64,000 nucleotides of DNA from Crocodylus rhombifer. Lineage: Eukaryota > Chordata > Crocodylia > Crocodylidae. Of this stretch, positions 1 to 10,905 are shown piece by piece. The position numbers and the translations under genes are program-made. Within the stretch, counting starts at the first letter, position 1, and each line of letters opens with the position of its first letter. The stretch covers positions 62,001 through 126,000 of the forward strand of contig JAVSML010021679.1 of the NCBI GenBank assembly GCA_038503035.1, written 5' to 3'. The notes beneath the pieces are model-generated. The model had not been told where the DNA came from, searched no databases, and was given only the letters and a program-made list of their open reading frames with translations.

Positions 1-263
1 TTAATGGACCAGAAGGGGCTTGGAAGATCATCAAGTCCGGTCCCCTGCCATCGGCAGGAGGTTAACAAACTCAGGCTAGCTCAATAAGGTGATTATCCAG
101 CCTCTGCCTGAACACCTCCAAGGATGGCAAACACACACCTGTGTTCCAGGTTCTAGTTACCCTTACGGAGAACAAGTTCTTCCCTATGTCCAGTCTAAAT
201 CTTCCCTGTGTTAGTTTTTGACCATTGGTCATTGTAACAGGGGGCTTTCTTGGGGCCGGTCTG
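1..263 (-). mobile_element. CR1 LINE, 3' end (continues outside the window)
   Basis: This is the 3' end of a reverse-strand CR1. The - frame at 71-230 reads like the C-terminal tail of CR1 ORF2 (NGQKLTQGRFRLDIGKNLF, then a VRVTRTWN segment and a RLDNHL tail). It lines up with NGHKLAEGRFRLDI in the better copy at 10390-10583. The 3' UTR runs off the left edge of the window. The CR1 continues at 1095 after an intervening solo LTR. The copy is diverged, and the tail lacks the usual QLPREVV residues after the tryptophan. Confidence 0.85.
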
Positions 264-1094
264 CTATTGGCCCGCCCACCTGTTTCTGGACCAACCACCC
301 ACCTCCTCTCCTGCCATGCCTTGTTGTTTCTTAATTGGTTCTAATAAAGTGGGAGGCTGCCCATTCTTGCCTTGATGCCAGGGGGCATTATCTGCAACTC
401 CATTACTTCCCTACACTGCAGCCCAAGCCTCACAGATAGCATCCACATGTTGTAGCCATATCTCGGCCCCTAACTTTGACCTCTCTCATTGGGCTCCATG
501 CCCCTCATTCATATTGGGCTCCTTTTCCCCCCCACACACAGTTGGGGCTCTGGTATCCTTATCTCTCACTAGGCCCCATGCCTCTCACACACTCTGGGCT
601 CCTACCCTCTCACTAGGCTCTACGCCCCTGCTAGGCTCCATTGCCCTTCTCAAACTCTGAGCTCCTTGCCCCTCATTTGTTCTGGGCACCTTGCCCCCTT
701 CTGGTCCTGCTAACCTCCTTGTCAGGTTACCCACTAGGATGTGGGGGCTGGGGTTAAGGTGCCGCTGCCCACCTTTCACCAGGGTGGTAACAGGCCTGGC
801 ATTTCCTGGGGGCTCCCATGCCACTGGGAGTCCCACCAGGCCATCCACTCCCGGCAGGGTGCAGTTTTAGATCATGCCCAGGACCAAGAGCCTCCTATTC
901 ATCCCCATAAGCCCTTGCCCTTACCTCCATGGTTGTTCCTGCTGCAGCTTAGCCAGGTGATGTTTCTGCTTGGCTGGCAGCAACAAACTGCAGCCTTTAT
1001 GTACTAGGTTTTCAAAATGGCTGCCGCCATCAGGCATCTGCTGGATACCTGACCCAGTCCTTAAATTGGCAGGCACCAACAGTGCCCTGCCACA
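264..1094 (-). mobile_element. Solo LTR-like insertion inside the CR1
   Basis: About 830 bp of non-CR1 sequence separates the two halves of the reverse CR1. Read on the - strand it begins TGTGGCAGGGCACTGTTGG at 1094. It is homologous over most of its length to the + strand block at 1986-2800: the stretches around 760-890 and 2180-2340 match, as do 361-440 and 2730-2780. The TG start, similar lengths and insertion within a LINE fit a solo LTR. The inner end near 264 is approximate, and I could not confirm a clean target-site duplication. The short ORFs here are not genes. Confidence 0.6.
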
Positions 1095-1985
1095 GTCCTC
1101 ATCCTCCCAAGGAGTGCCTTCCTGAAGAGTTGCTGACATACTTGTAGGTGGCTATCAAGTCACCTCTAAGCCTGCTCTTACTCAGACTAGCCAAACGCAA
1201 TTCCTGGAATTTTTCCTCACAGGGCCTAACCTCCAGGCCCCTGATTGTGCGTGTGGCCCTTCTGTATACCTTCTCAAGCTTATCCACATCCTTCTTGAAG
1301 TACAATGCCCAAAATTTGGCACAGTACTCCAGCTGAGGCCTCACCAATGCTGAGTAGAGAGGGAGAAGCACCTCTCTGGATCTGCTGGCAACATATTGAC
1401 TGATACATTCCAGAGTTCTATCTGCCCTGCTGGTAACTTCATTGCACTGTTGGCTCATATTCATCTTCCGGTCAATTGTGACTCTCAGGCCCCATTCAGA
1501 TGTTCTGTCAGCCAGTGGGTTACCACCTATTCTATAGTTATGGTGAAGGTTCTTCCTACCCAGATGAAGGACCCAGGACTTTTTCCTGTTGAACCTCATC
1601 TGATTCTGATCAGTTTATAGAATCAGTATGTCTAGGTTGTCCTGGATCCTTAACCATATCCTCTGGTGTACCCACATTTCCCCACAGCTGGTATCATCGG
1701 CAGACTTAATCATAGGGCATTCCACTCCTTCATCCAACTAATTAATAAATATGTTAAAAAGCACAGATATGAGCACTGATCCCTGTGGGACACCACTGGA
1801 GGCAGCCCTCCAGGATGAGGCTGTACCATCAATTATAACTCTGTGGGACTGGCCTCTAAGCCAGTTATGCAAAATATCCACCCACCTCATTGTAGGCTAG
1901 TCCAGGCCAGTATATTCCAGTTTAAATGAGAGAATTTCATGAGAGACACAGTCAAAGGCCTTAATGAAGTCTAGGTAAATGATGT
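1095..1985 (-). pseudogene. CR1 ORF2 fragment (reverse transcriptase C-terminal half)
   Basis: Reverse-strand remnant of the CR1 pol-like ORF2, which carries endonuclease and reverse transcriptase for target-primed reverse transcription. An open stretch at 1099-1599 contains MRFNRKKSWVLHLGRKN, a VTIDRKMNMSQQC block and [17 protein letters not shown], all hallmarks of the CR1 RT C-terminal part. Upstream (1600-1985) a decayed equivalent of VPQGSVLGP and of the FADD catalytic motif (read as SADD) can be recognised through frame breaks. The endonuclease and N-terminal RT are missing because the copy stops at 1985, exactly where an LTR begins. It is non-functional. Confidence 0.85.
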
Positions 1986-2800
1986 TGTGGCAGGGCACTG
2001 TTGGGGCCTGCCACTTTAAGGGCTAGGCCAGGGAGAGGACAGGTGCCTGATGAGGGCATCCATTTTAATGCTCATCACTCTGTGCTGAAAAGGGAGCAGC
2101 TTGTGACAAGCCAGCAGGAAAGAAACATCTCCTGAGCTCTGCTGCTTCAAGAAGACCTTAGATTTAAGGGAAGGAGCTTATAGGGATGGTTTGCAGGCTC
2201 CTGGTCCTGGGCATAACCTAAAACTACACCCTGCCAGGGATGGGTGACCTGGTGGCATGGGAGTCTCCAGGAAATACCAGGCCAGTTACCACCCTGGTGA
2301 AAGTCGGGTTGGGGCACCTTAATAACCCCAGCTCCCACAACTGGGTTGGTAACCCTGTAGTAGGGCCAAAGAAGGGGGACCCATGTAAGAGAGTATGAGC
2401 TAGTTGCTCAGAAGCCCAACTGGCACCCATGACTGATCAACACTAGGGCCAGGACCAGAAGGGTCAAAAAGGCCAGGGGCCCACTGCAAGGGATGTCCAG
2501 AGCTGGGGGCTGAGGACCTGGGGTTGTGACAGGCCTTGGAGGTGAGGCCAGGGCCTGTGTGGCCAAAAGTCCTGGGGGCACCACACCCAAGAGGGGGAAG
2601 AGTGCAGGGAGCTAGGAAGCTCAGAATGAGGGCAGAGTAGGTTGCTTGATCCAGAGGGATTTAGTGGGGGTCCAGACTGGAAGGTTATGGGACTTACAGT
2701 GGGGTCAGAATTGTTAAGAACTTAGATGCCATCTGTGAGGCATGGGCTGCAGTGCAGAGGAGGTTTGGAGCTGCAGATAATCTCTATCTGTTTCCAAGGA
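1986..2800 (+). mobile_element. Solo LTR-like element, same family as 264-1094
   Basis: Begins TGTGGCAGGGCACTGTTGGG immediately after the CR1 fragment. It parallels the 264-1094 element in the opposite orientation, including the shared block around 2730-2780 (TGAGGCATGGGCTGCAGTG). Its length of about 815 bp is close to that of its partner. The 3' end is approximate, since similarity fades near 2790. No open frame of note is present. The pair in opposite orientation flanking a CR1 could be two independent solo LTRs. Confidence 0.55.
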
Positions 2801-2859
2801 AAGGCAATCATTGAATGTTTTCAGTTCATTTCAAATAAGATTGAAATTTAAGAAGATGC

Positions 2860-3150
2860 ACCTGCAGAGTAATCCCTCAGATACCGAACCCTGCCCCAGT
2901 TCAGGAACAACAAGCACCTTGATTGGCTGCTGGGATCACCACCTATGTACAACCTGGTTCCCTAAGAGTGCTTCTAGTCACAACCACCACTTGCAGTTCC
3001 AGGTGTAGCATAGGATCCAGAAGCACCCCAAGATTGTGAACCTGAGTGACAAGGGAAAGATGAATCGCATCAGTGACAGATGTCCCAGTCACTCTGAAGT
3101 CAAACTGTCTTCTTGCTACCACCACCTCTAAAATCAGAGTAAGTTGTAGA
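2860..3150 (-). mobile_element. L2-like LINE reverse transcriptase scrap
   Basis: On the - strand the 70-codon frame at 2943-3155 includes VTQVHNLGVLLDPMLHLELQ followed by a VVTRST segment. This resembles the RT C-terminal region of L2/Jockey-group LINEs (pattern V-NLGV-LD-SL----Q---V-R). A further frame downstream resembles the RYLRDYSAG tail. It is short, old and without start or stop context. The clade assignment is tentative. Confidence 0.45.
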
Positions 3151-4620
3151 ATCACAAAAAAGTAGTGCTTGGAAGGGACTTCCCGAGTTCATCACTTCCT
3201 GTGTCTTGCTTTTATTGATGCACCCCAAAGGCATTCATCTTTTGCACAGCTACATCAACTGCAGACTTATATTGAGTCTGTGGTCTCCTGAGAGTCCTAG
3301 ATCTTTTCCCATAGGGCTGCCATTCAGCCAGATTCCACCCATTTTATATTTGTGCTTTTGATTAATCTTTTTGTGGTATAGTACCTTGCATTTGTCACTG
3401 TAGCAGGTTGTCACTGTTTACCACAGTTTTATCTTTCCTGGGTCAGTGTGGTGGTGAGAAGAGCCCACAGACACTGAGGATGCCAGGGGAAAACCCCAGC
3501 ATTACCAGAGAGAGAGAGAGAAAGCACCCTGCACCCTGGGAAACTTACTGTCAGGGTGGGCGGGGCAGAGCAGGAGTTGTGTGAGCCTGTGTTTCACCAG
3601 CTCTTCAAGCAGCTGCTCCCTGGGTAGGGTGGCAGCCAGGTGATTGCAGCAGCTGATACTGTTGCCATGGGAAATTTAAAAAACCTGTTGGAAGCCTGCA
3701 GAAGAGGAGAGGAAGCCGGCTGGGAGCATGCCAGTCTGGCGGAGGCTCTGGGCACTAGCTGTGGCAGCCCAGAAGACGTTGCCCTGCAGCAAAGGAGGGG
3801 GAGCAGTGTCTGGCATCATGCTGGGGACAGACAATCCCCAGCCCCTCAGAATTAAATCTGTCCCGAGGCGTCCCTCTTGGTGGAGGATGCCATTTGCCTG
3901 TGGCTCAGACCCAGGGACTGAGGCTCCAGGTGTATCAACATCTTGGCGATGGGCCCGATTACTGAAACCAATGCCAGACCCCGAAGTTAAGGGGCCAGGG
4001 TAGATCATCGGGGCAACGAGCGGAATATCCGAGCGGTTGGCAAGTGGATGGGGTGTAGGGGAGGTGGAGCCCCAAGGAACACCACAGCACACTTGTGAGT
4101 ACCCCATCTTTGGGTCGATAGGGGAAGAGAACACCACTGAACCCCCTCCTTCTCTTCATATACCAACAAGTTATGGCAGGTGAGTTGGGGGTCCCCAACC
4201 TATGAGACGGTGTTGAACTCACAGCGCCTACTCAAGGCCTTACAGACTTGCCCTCACAGTTAACAACATAATTAAAAAACAACAAATGCATACACAGTAA
4301 ATGGCTAACTCATAGTGTTCCTTTCCCAGAGCCCAAGAGAGTAACTCTGGCTCTGTGCTGCCACCTCATCCTTCCCTGGGAGGTTTTAACTTCCTCTGGG
4401 CCAGGCAGTCATTCCTGTCAGCTGGCCTAGTCCTCCTAGACAGTTAGACTATCCCCTTCTATTGCCTGCAGCTGGGCTGCAGCCACTGAGCCATGCACCC
4501 TGTTCAGTCAGCAATTAACGTCATCCTGTTAGCCCCTGCCCAGCTTTCTAGTATGTCACTATCCTTCTGAATTTCACTCTTGTCCTCTAGTGTATTTCTG
4601 ATCCTTCCCAGTAATCTTAC
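3150..4620 (-). mobile_element. Old CR1-type LINE split by an insertion
   Basis: The 3150-3398 segment and the 4554-4620 segment read as one reverse-strand old CR1 or L3-like sequence when rejoined. The TTGCATTTGTCAC end at 3398 continues naturally into TATCCTTCTGAATTTCACTC after 4559. The stretch lies antisense to the LINE and corresponds to the poorly conserved region after the FADD motif. It is strongly diverged with no frame left. The join is what supports the call; the subfamily is uncertain. Confidence 0.5.
3399..4553. mobile_element. 1,155-bp LTR-like insertion with a 6-bp TSD
   Basis: The hexamer TGTCAC occurs at 3393-3398 and again at 4554-4559, and removing the sequence between restores an old LINE. 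The element starts TGTAGCAGG and ends CTTTCTAGTA. A TG start with 6-bp duplication suggests a solo LTR of an endogenous retrovirus, but the 3' end is not a clean CA. It carries a short GA run near 3510-3525 and several overlapping short ORFs on both strands, none resembling a known protein. Confidence 0.55.
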
Positions 4621-7600
4621 CCTTAAATTTGAATCTAGGAAAGCATTTAAGCATTGAGCTGAATTTAAGCTTGTTTTAAGTTATTATTTGAAAGTTAATT
4701 GTGTGCTTAAGTGCTTTTCCTGAATTGAGATTTGAATGTGCAAAGAGTAAGCAAAATGATCTGAAAAGGAGAGAGAGGCAATGGGAGAATAGAAAGAAGA
4801 TAATTATGCCAGCATTTATTTTAAAATACTCAGCTCTAAATTTGAACAAAAGCAAAAAAAAAAAAAATTTAAAAAACAGGAAAACAGAAAAGCAATTCAA
4901 CACATTGGAGAAGGCAGGCAGCCAAAACATTTTCCTGAAAGTGCAGTTTTCTTGGTACTATTCGGCTAGAATATCTTATATTTGGAGCTCCTTCTGAGTT
5001 TTGTTTGACTCAAACATATTTTTGCTTTTGCAGGAGAAAGCATCCAAAGGCCTAATGGATATAGGCTTATTTTGCACCTTACTCCATTTAGAAAGATTAA
5101 CCAGCATTAGCTTTCTAGAAAAAAAAATATACAGGACAGGTTTTGCTCTGTGTTGTGATCCAGTGACCATTTTCATAGAAAACTATAGTTTTCTGGTCAG
5201 AGGCTATAGGCAGCATGTGTCTCTGATCAATGTCATCACTGTTTAAAAAATATACAGACAGCTGTTTATTTTGAAAGCTATTTCTGTAAGAAAATATACA
5301 CTATCTCCTACATGTTATCCTTTTATTAACTACAGAGACCAGTAACCATGCAAACACCATTTATGGCATGATTAACATCTGTAAAGCATTTGATTAACAT
5401 GGTTGCCAATTCCACTATTCACTACTTCTGATTTCTGGTAATAATGTAATTTTCTGAGTAGGTCTATTTTTTCCCAGAGCTGGACAATAAAATCAATGCC
5501 ATGATGCTTTGTAGCAAGACTTTCAACATATCTTTGAAGCTTAATAATGGCTGGTAAAAAAGAGTAAGTGACATTATAAAAATGACATTTCCAGTGCAAA
5601 TTTTTAAAAATTTGCTTATGTTAGAGTAGACATCACTGGCATTTCAATTAGAAGCAGAAACCCGTATTTTCAGAGGGTAGAAGAGAATCAGCTTCTACAA
5701 AATTTCTATGCAGAACTATGATCTAGTAAGAATAGAAGTGGATGAAACAATCTGTAATAGCACTTAAGGATTTAGGAATGAATTCCACATTTTCACATGG
5801 GGGGGAAACTGAACTTAAGTTTTTTAAAAATAAATTGACCCCCAATTGTTTGTAAATAGTAATGAAAATGTAGAAAAATGCTGTAGTTCAGGTAGGAATG
5901 ATAAATAAATTATTTTTCAGTGTCAAGCCTCAAGGCTCAAAAGTTTCAGTAAAGCCAAAACTCAAACTGAAAAGCTGGGAAACACTGGTCGAAGCCGCAT
6001 AAAACCAACCTAGTTTTTCTTTGTGTCATGACAGTAGCGTCATGGCAAAAATCTTCATCCTTTGATGACATCAGTGAAAAACATGAATGTGATCTTTGCA
6101 AACTTGAATTATATGCAGAACTTTTTACATAGGATGGCTTAACACTAAAGGACAACAAATCTTATAGAGTGTAGTTCAGATACATACAACAAATACATAC
6201 AGCAAACACATAGGGTAGGGAAAGCAACAGTATAATAAACATTTGATGGCTATCAACAGTATGATGAACATCTGTTTATTTTGTTAAAGGTGCTTGCAAA
6301 TCACTACTGGATTAGTCCTGGGCAATCAGGGCTAAAGTTTTACAGAGTCTCAGGCTCCACTGAGATAAATTTGTGGATGACTATAAAGAAGATATGAAAA
6401 GGAGACCATAGAAAAGCCTCCCTGCATATGCAGACAGGAAGAAGTCCTGTGTAGATAGGCAGTGTGGTGCATTACAGCATTTGTTCCATTTCTAAAAGAT
6501 AGCTGGAAATAAATGTGGTGTGTGCATAGGTTCAAAATGCCTTGGACAGGCAGACTAATCAGGAACAAGGGAGATGATTCCTCATCATTGCACATTATTA
6601 GCAATACAATTCTAGACATATTTGCTAACAGTTTCTCTTAAAACATTTATACCACTTGATTCGAACTGGGAATCTGGCCTTCATTAGTTGTTACAAGTGT
6701 AATCAGTTTTTTCCAGGAACATTCTGTGTTCATTGTTAGAGCTAATGGGTAATAATCACAAATCCTTTCTCTTTTCTTTTCAGAGGCAGGGTCAGCTTTC
6801 TGAACAGTAGTGAGATACAGTAAGTGAGCACGAAACAACCTCTGTGTCATCCAGAGTGAGGATATCACTGCTACACATGTGTTGCTGCTGATGACTTCAT
6901 AGTTGCCCTTCCAGTATTTCATGTGGCTAGATTGTTCTGTGCTACTCTGCCCTCTTAAACTTTATTGTTTTTTGACTCACTGTGGACACGAAGTATGAAT
7001 ACGCAGCTGAAGAATATTAATACCTTCCTTTTAAATAACATCTTCAACCGTAATGGAATTCTAACTTTTCTACAAAGTAAATGTACAGAGATTATTTTTC
7101 TCACTAAAGTGCAGGGAATTACTAAAAACATGTGTGAGTATGATTTTTTTCCACTGAAACTTATTTGCTGAAGTCTGTTCAGTGAACAGACTCAGTGAAG
7201 ATTCAGTAATGCTAAAATATTTCACAATATTTTCTTGGTGTCACTGAATTCTCTACATTCAGAGTAAATGATTAACAATTTTTAAAAGCAAAATCTTTTT
7301 TATTTTACTTTATTTAAACCTGAAACTACTGATTTTTCCCTGGGTTCCAGTTGCTGCTTTAAGAACTGTTTATGCATTTTACATTAGACAGGCATTGGTT
7401 AAAAACAGACTAATCCTTGGAGAAGGGATCAGAACCCAGGTGTCTCCTGTCCCAATAATTGCCCTTCACTCTAATTCTAAAAAAGAAAGGCTTCCTTGCA
7501 CTATGGTCAAGTTTCAGCTGGAGAGAGTAGAGCTGGGAATTCTGCTGGGGAGTTTTGCCATAGCAAGTGCAGCCCTGCATCCATTACTGGGGTGTGGGGG

Positions 7601-7639
7601 AAATGAATGGGCATGAGGCATAATTCCTATGCCACAGAT
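4621..7639. other. AT-rich unique sequence, nothing recognised
   Basis: About 3 kb of AT-rich DNA with an A-run at 4855-4867. Several ORFs under 100 codons occur on both strands, but none has a recognisable motif, splice context or codon pattern. I see no mobile element with clear ends here. Confidence 0.5.
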
Positions 7640-7876
7640 CCACCACTGTCTCCAGAGCGGGCTTTAAACTAGGCTCGTCGGGGGGAAGGGGAAGATGAGG
7701 GCGGAGGAAATATCAGACTGCCAGACCAAACAGCACCCACAACTACAGCCCAGCCCAGACCGACGAGAGAAGCAATCAAACAGGTAAGAGAGAGGGGCCA
7801 GGGTAACGTTGGGACTAGGGGGTCAGTACACACACCCACAGGAGGCCTCAAATGCCTCTACACAAATGCTCGTAGT

Positions 7877-10267
7877 ATGGGCAACAAGCAGGAGGAACTC
7901 ACCCTCCTGCTGGCTGACTCCAGCCCGGATATAATGGGGATTACGGAAACGTGGTGGGATGAAACGCATGATTGGGTGGTGAATGTCAAGGGCTATAGGC
8001 TGTACAGGAGGGACAGGATAGGAAAGAGGAGTGGGGGCGTGGCGCTCTATATTAAGGAGGAATACACATCCTCGTTAATTAGCAAGGAGCCAGGGGAGGG
8101 GCACTCTGAAGTGCTTTGGGTTAGAGTACAAGGCAGTCGGGGGGAAAGGCACTTAACGGTGGGAGTCTACTACAGACCTCCCAACCAAGGTGAAGAGCTT
8201 GACCAGGAATTCTTGGGTCAGCTCACAGAGGTAGTGAAGACTAAGGATGTGGTTGTCATGGGGGACCTGAATTTCCCGGACATCTTCTGGGAAGAGCAGT
8301 CAGCCAGGTCTGAACGCTCCCGCAGGTTCTTGGCCAGAGTGCAGGACCTCCATCTAACCCAGGAGGTGCACAGCCCCACCAGGGGGGATGCCTTGTTGGA
8401 CCTAGTGCTGGCCACGGGTGATGACCTGGTGAGGGGGCTGTGGGTGCTTGACCACCTGGGTGACAGCAATCATCGCCTGCTGGAATTCACCATCCAGCGC
8501 AAGGTGGCAAAGACATGCAGTAAGGCAGCGGCCCTAGATTTTAGGAGGGCAGACTTCAACGAGCTAAGGAGGATAGTTGGAGAAGCGCTGAGGTCCCAGG
8601 GGGGAGGGGAGCCAGGTGTCCAAGGAGAGTGGTTGCTCCTTAAGGAGACGATCCTCCAAGCCCAAAGGAAGGTAATCCCAACGAGGATCAAAGGGAGCAG
8701 GAGAGCACATAAGCCTCTGTGGCTCACCAAAAGCATCCGGGAATGTCTCCTGGCTAAAAAGGAGGCTTATACCCATTGGAAAGAAGGGGTCATCACCAGG
8801 GAGGACTATTCTGTAGTTGCTCGGGGATGTAGCGGGGCAGTTAGGAAGGCCAAGGCAGAGATGGAACTTGGACTAGCTTCCCAGATTAAGGACAATAAGA
8901 AGTCTTTTTTTAAATACGTAGAGGGTAAAAAGAAGGTCCTGGGTAATGTGGGGCCCTTGCAGGATGACATGGGTAACTTGGTCATCACACCAGATGGCAA
9001 AGCTAACATGTTTAATGATTTCTTTGCCTCTGTCTTCCTAAGTAGGGACCAGAACATCCATCTCCCTGCTGGGCCCCCCTCGGGCACCAGGGGAGGCACA
9101 CATGGGCCACGGGTTAGCGAGGATTTAGTTAGGGAGCTTCTGGAGGGGTTGGACGTATTCAAGTCAGCCGGCCCGGATGATCTCCACCCTAGAGTTCTAA
9201 AGGAACTGGCCGAGGTCATTGCGAGTCCCCTGGCACAACTTTATGAGCACTCGTGGTGCTCTGGTGAGGTACCGGAGGACTGGAAGAGGGCCAACGTGGT
9301 CCCCATCTTCAAAAAAGGCAGGAAGGAGGACCCAGGAAACTATAGGCCAGTTAGTCTCACCTCAATCCTAGGCAAGCTGTTCGAGAAAATTATGCTGGCA
9401 CACATCCAGGAGGGGCCAGCAGGGGACTGCATGCTTAGGGGCAACCAACATGGGTTCATCAGTGGCAGGTCCTGTCAGACAAACCTGGTGGCATTTTACG
9501 ATCAGATCACCAGATCATTAGTTGCAGGGGTAGCAGTGGATATAGTCTTCCTGGACTTCCGGAAGGCCTTTGACACTGTCTCTCACCCTGTTCTCATGAA
9601 GAAACTGGGGGGCTGTGGTGTAGATACCCACACAGTCAAATGGGTCGCCAACTGGCTGGAGGGCCGCACCCAGAGGGTGGTAGTGGATGGGTCCTTCTGC
9701 ACCTGGAAGGACGTGGGCAGTGGGGTTCCGCAGGGCTCGGTCCTCGGGCCCGCACTGTTCAACATCTTCATCAGCGATTTGAATGAGGGGGTAAAAAGCA
9801 CCCTGTTCAAATTTGCTGATGACACTAAGATGTGGGGGGACGTGGGTACATTGGAAGGATGCAACAGGCTACAATCAGACCTCGACAGGTTACAAGGGTG
9901 GACGGATGAGAATAAGATGGGTTTCAACACAGACAAGTGCAAGGTGATGCACCTCAGGAGGAGCAACCGGCACCACACCTACAGGTTGGGGAACTCCCCT
10001 CTTATCAGCACGGAGGCGGAAAGGGATCTGGGGGTCATCATTGACTCCAAGATGAACATGGGCCCGCAGTGTGGAGAGGCAGTTAGGAAGGCCAACCGCA
10101 CCTTAGCATGCATCCACAGATGCATCTCGAGCAGGTCCAAGGAGGTGATCCTCCCCCTCTATGCGGCACTGGTCAGGCCGCAGCTGGAGTACTGCGTCCA
10201 ATTCTGGCCGCCGCACTTCAAGAGGGATGTCAACAGCATGGAGAGGGTCCAGAGGAAGGCCCTATGA
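7877..10267 (+). CDS. CR1 ORF2: endonuclease-reverse transcriptase (frameshifted near the end)
   Basis: A 796-codon frame encoding the CR1 pol-like protein, which nicks target DNA and reverse-transcribes CR1 RNA at the nick. Residues 1-200 are an APE-type endonuclease: GITETWW with Glu24, GVYYRPP at 96-102, and VVMGDLNFPD with Asp130 and Asn132. The usual SDH motif reads SNH at 197-199. The RT follows from about 430 ([43 protein letters not shown]), with the catalytic FADD at 646-649. The true start probably lies upstream, since GLKCLYTNARS is readable before Met1 in frame. It ends early, at a ~32-nt deletion after RVQR. Expression was probably from an internal CR1 promoter, now lost. An inactive relic is most likely. 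Confidence 0.9.
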   Translation: MGNKQEELTLLLADSSPDIMGITETWWDETHDWVVNVKGYRLYRRDRIGKRSGGVALYIKEEYTSSLISKEPGEGHSEVLWVRVQGSRGERHLTVGVYYRPPNQGEELDQEFLGQLTEVVKTKDVVVMGDLNFPDIFWEEQSARSERSRRFLARVQDLHLTQEVHSPTRGDALLDLVLATGDDLVRGLWVLDHLGDSNHRLLEFTIQRKVAKTCSKAAALDFRRADFNELRRIVGEALRSQGGGEPGVQGEWLLLKETILQAQRKVIPTRIKGSRRAHKPLWLTKSIRECLLAKKEAYTHWKEGVITREDYSVVARGCSGAVRKAKAEMELGLASQIKDNKKSFFKYVEGKKKVLGNVGPLQDDMGNLVITPDGKANMFNDFFASVFLSRDQNIHLPAGPPSGTRGGTHGPRVSEDLVRELLEGLDVFKSAGPDDLHPRVLKELAEVIASPLAQLYEHSWCSGEVPEDWKRANVVPIFKKGRKEDPGNYRPVSLTSILGKLFEKIMLAHIQEGPAGDCMLRGNQHGFISGRSCQTNLVAFYDQITRSLVAGVAVDIVFLDFRKAFDTVSHPVLMKKLGGCGVDTHTVKWVANWLEGRTQRVVVDGSFCTWKDVGSGVPQGSVLGPALFNIFISDLNEGVKSTLFKFADDTKMWGDVGTLEGCNRLQSDLDRLQGWTDENKMGFNTDKCKVMHLRRSNRHHTYRLGNSPLISTEAERDLGVIIDSKMNMGPQCGEAVRKANRTLACIHRCISSRSKEVILPLYAALVRPQLEYCVQFWPPHFKRDVNSMERVQRKAL

Positions 10268-10583
10268 GGAGAGGCTGCGGGACCTGAACCTGTTCAGCCT
10301 CCAAAGGAGAAGGCTGAGGGGGGATCTTGTGGCCTGTTATAAACTAGTCAGCGGGGATCAGCAGGCATTGGGGAAGTCGCTGTTTCCCCGAGCACCGCCA
10401 GGAGTGACCAGGAATAACGGTCACAAGCTGGCAGAGGGTAGATTTAGGTTAGACATCAGGAGGCGTTACTTCACAGTCAGGGTGGCTAGGGTCTGGAACC
10501 AGCTTCCAAGAGAAGTGGTGCAGGCTCCTACCCCGGGGGTGTTTAAGAGGAGGTTAGATGAACATCTTGCTGGGGTCATTTGA
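10252..10583 (+). pseudogene. CR1 ORF2 C-terminal tail, out of frame
   Basis: Continues ORF2 in another frame after the deletion: [20 protein letters not shown], then a RGDLVACYKLVSG segment, NGHKLAEGRFRLDIRRRYFT, WNQLPREVVQAPTPGVFKRR and a terminal HLAGVI stop. This is the normal CR1 C-terminus. Compared with the copy at 32296-32347, the stretch between GTCCAGAGGA and CCCTATG is shorter by about 32 nt. That removes the THMI-G segment and shifts the frame. The deletion is flanked by short AGG/GGCC similarities, which suggests a microhomology event. Confidence 0.88.
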
Positions 10584-10653
10584 CCCCAGTATTCTTTCCT
10601 GCCATGGAAGGGGGTCGGACTAGATGATCTGCTCAGGTCCCTTCCGACCCCAC

Positions 10654-10689
10654 AAACTATGAAACTATGAAACTATGAAACTATGAAAA
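10654..10689 (+). repeat. CR1 3'-terminal octamer repeat
   Basis: Four tandem copies of AAACTATG close the CR1. CR1 elements end in short octamer repeats instead of poly(A); these are thought to help the reverse transcriptase recognise its RNA. The repeats define the 3' end of the insertion. Confidence 0.9.
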
Positions 10690-10905
10690 CTGCTATAGCA
10701 GCAGCAGCACCAGTGGCAAGACCTATCTTCAGTGGCAGGTAAGACTTGGTTTCAGCTCAGTCTCCCTACAGTGCCCTCCCTACACTGCAGCTGCAGGCAC
10801 TGAGGCTACGTACATGCATTCAAGAAGGCTGAGGTGGAAGTGCTCTAACTTTTGAGCTTTAGGACCTCAAGTTTAGGTCAGAAGCAAGCAGAACATGTTA
10901 GCCTT

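Larger units (their letters stand above)
7640..10689 (+). mobile_element. CR1 LINE, youngest and most complete copy
   Basis: A 5'-truncated + strand CR1 of about 3 kb. It begins within the ORF1-ORF2 linker: the GCTTTAAACTAGG at 7660 matches the sequence after the ORF1 stop in the copy near 11450. It then carries almost all of ORF2, a short 3' UTR (GGTCGGACTAGATGATCTG, then CCCTTCCGACCCC) and a terminal octamer repeat. ORF1 is absent through 5' truncation, as expected for target-primed insertion. The left edge is set by homology only, so it may be off by some tens of bases. Confidence 0.93.
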
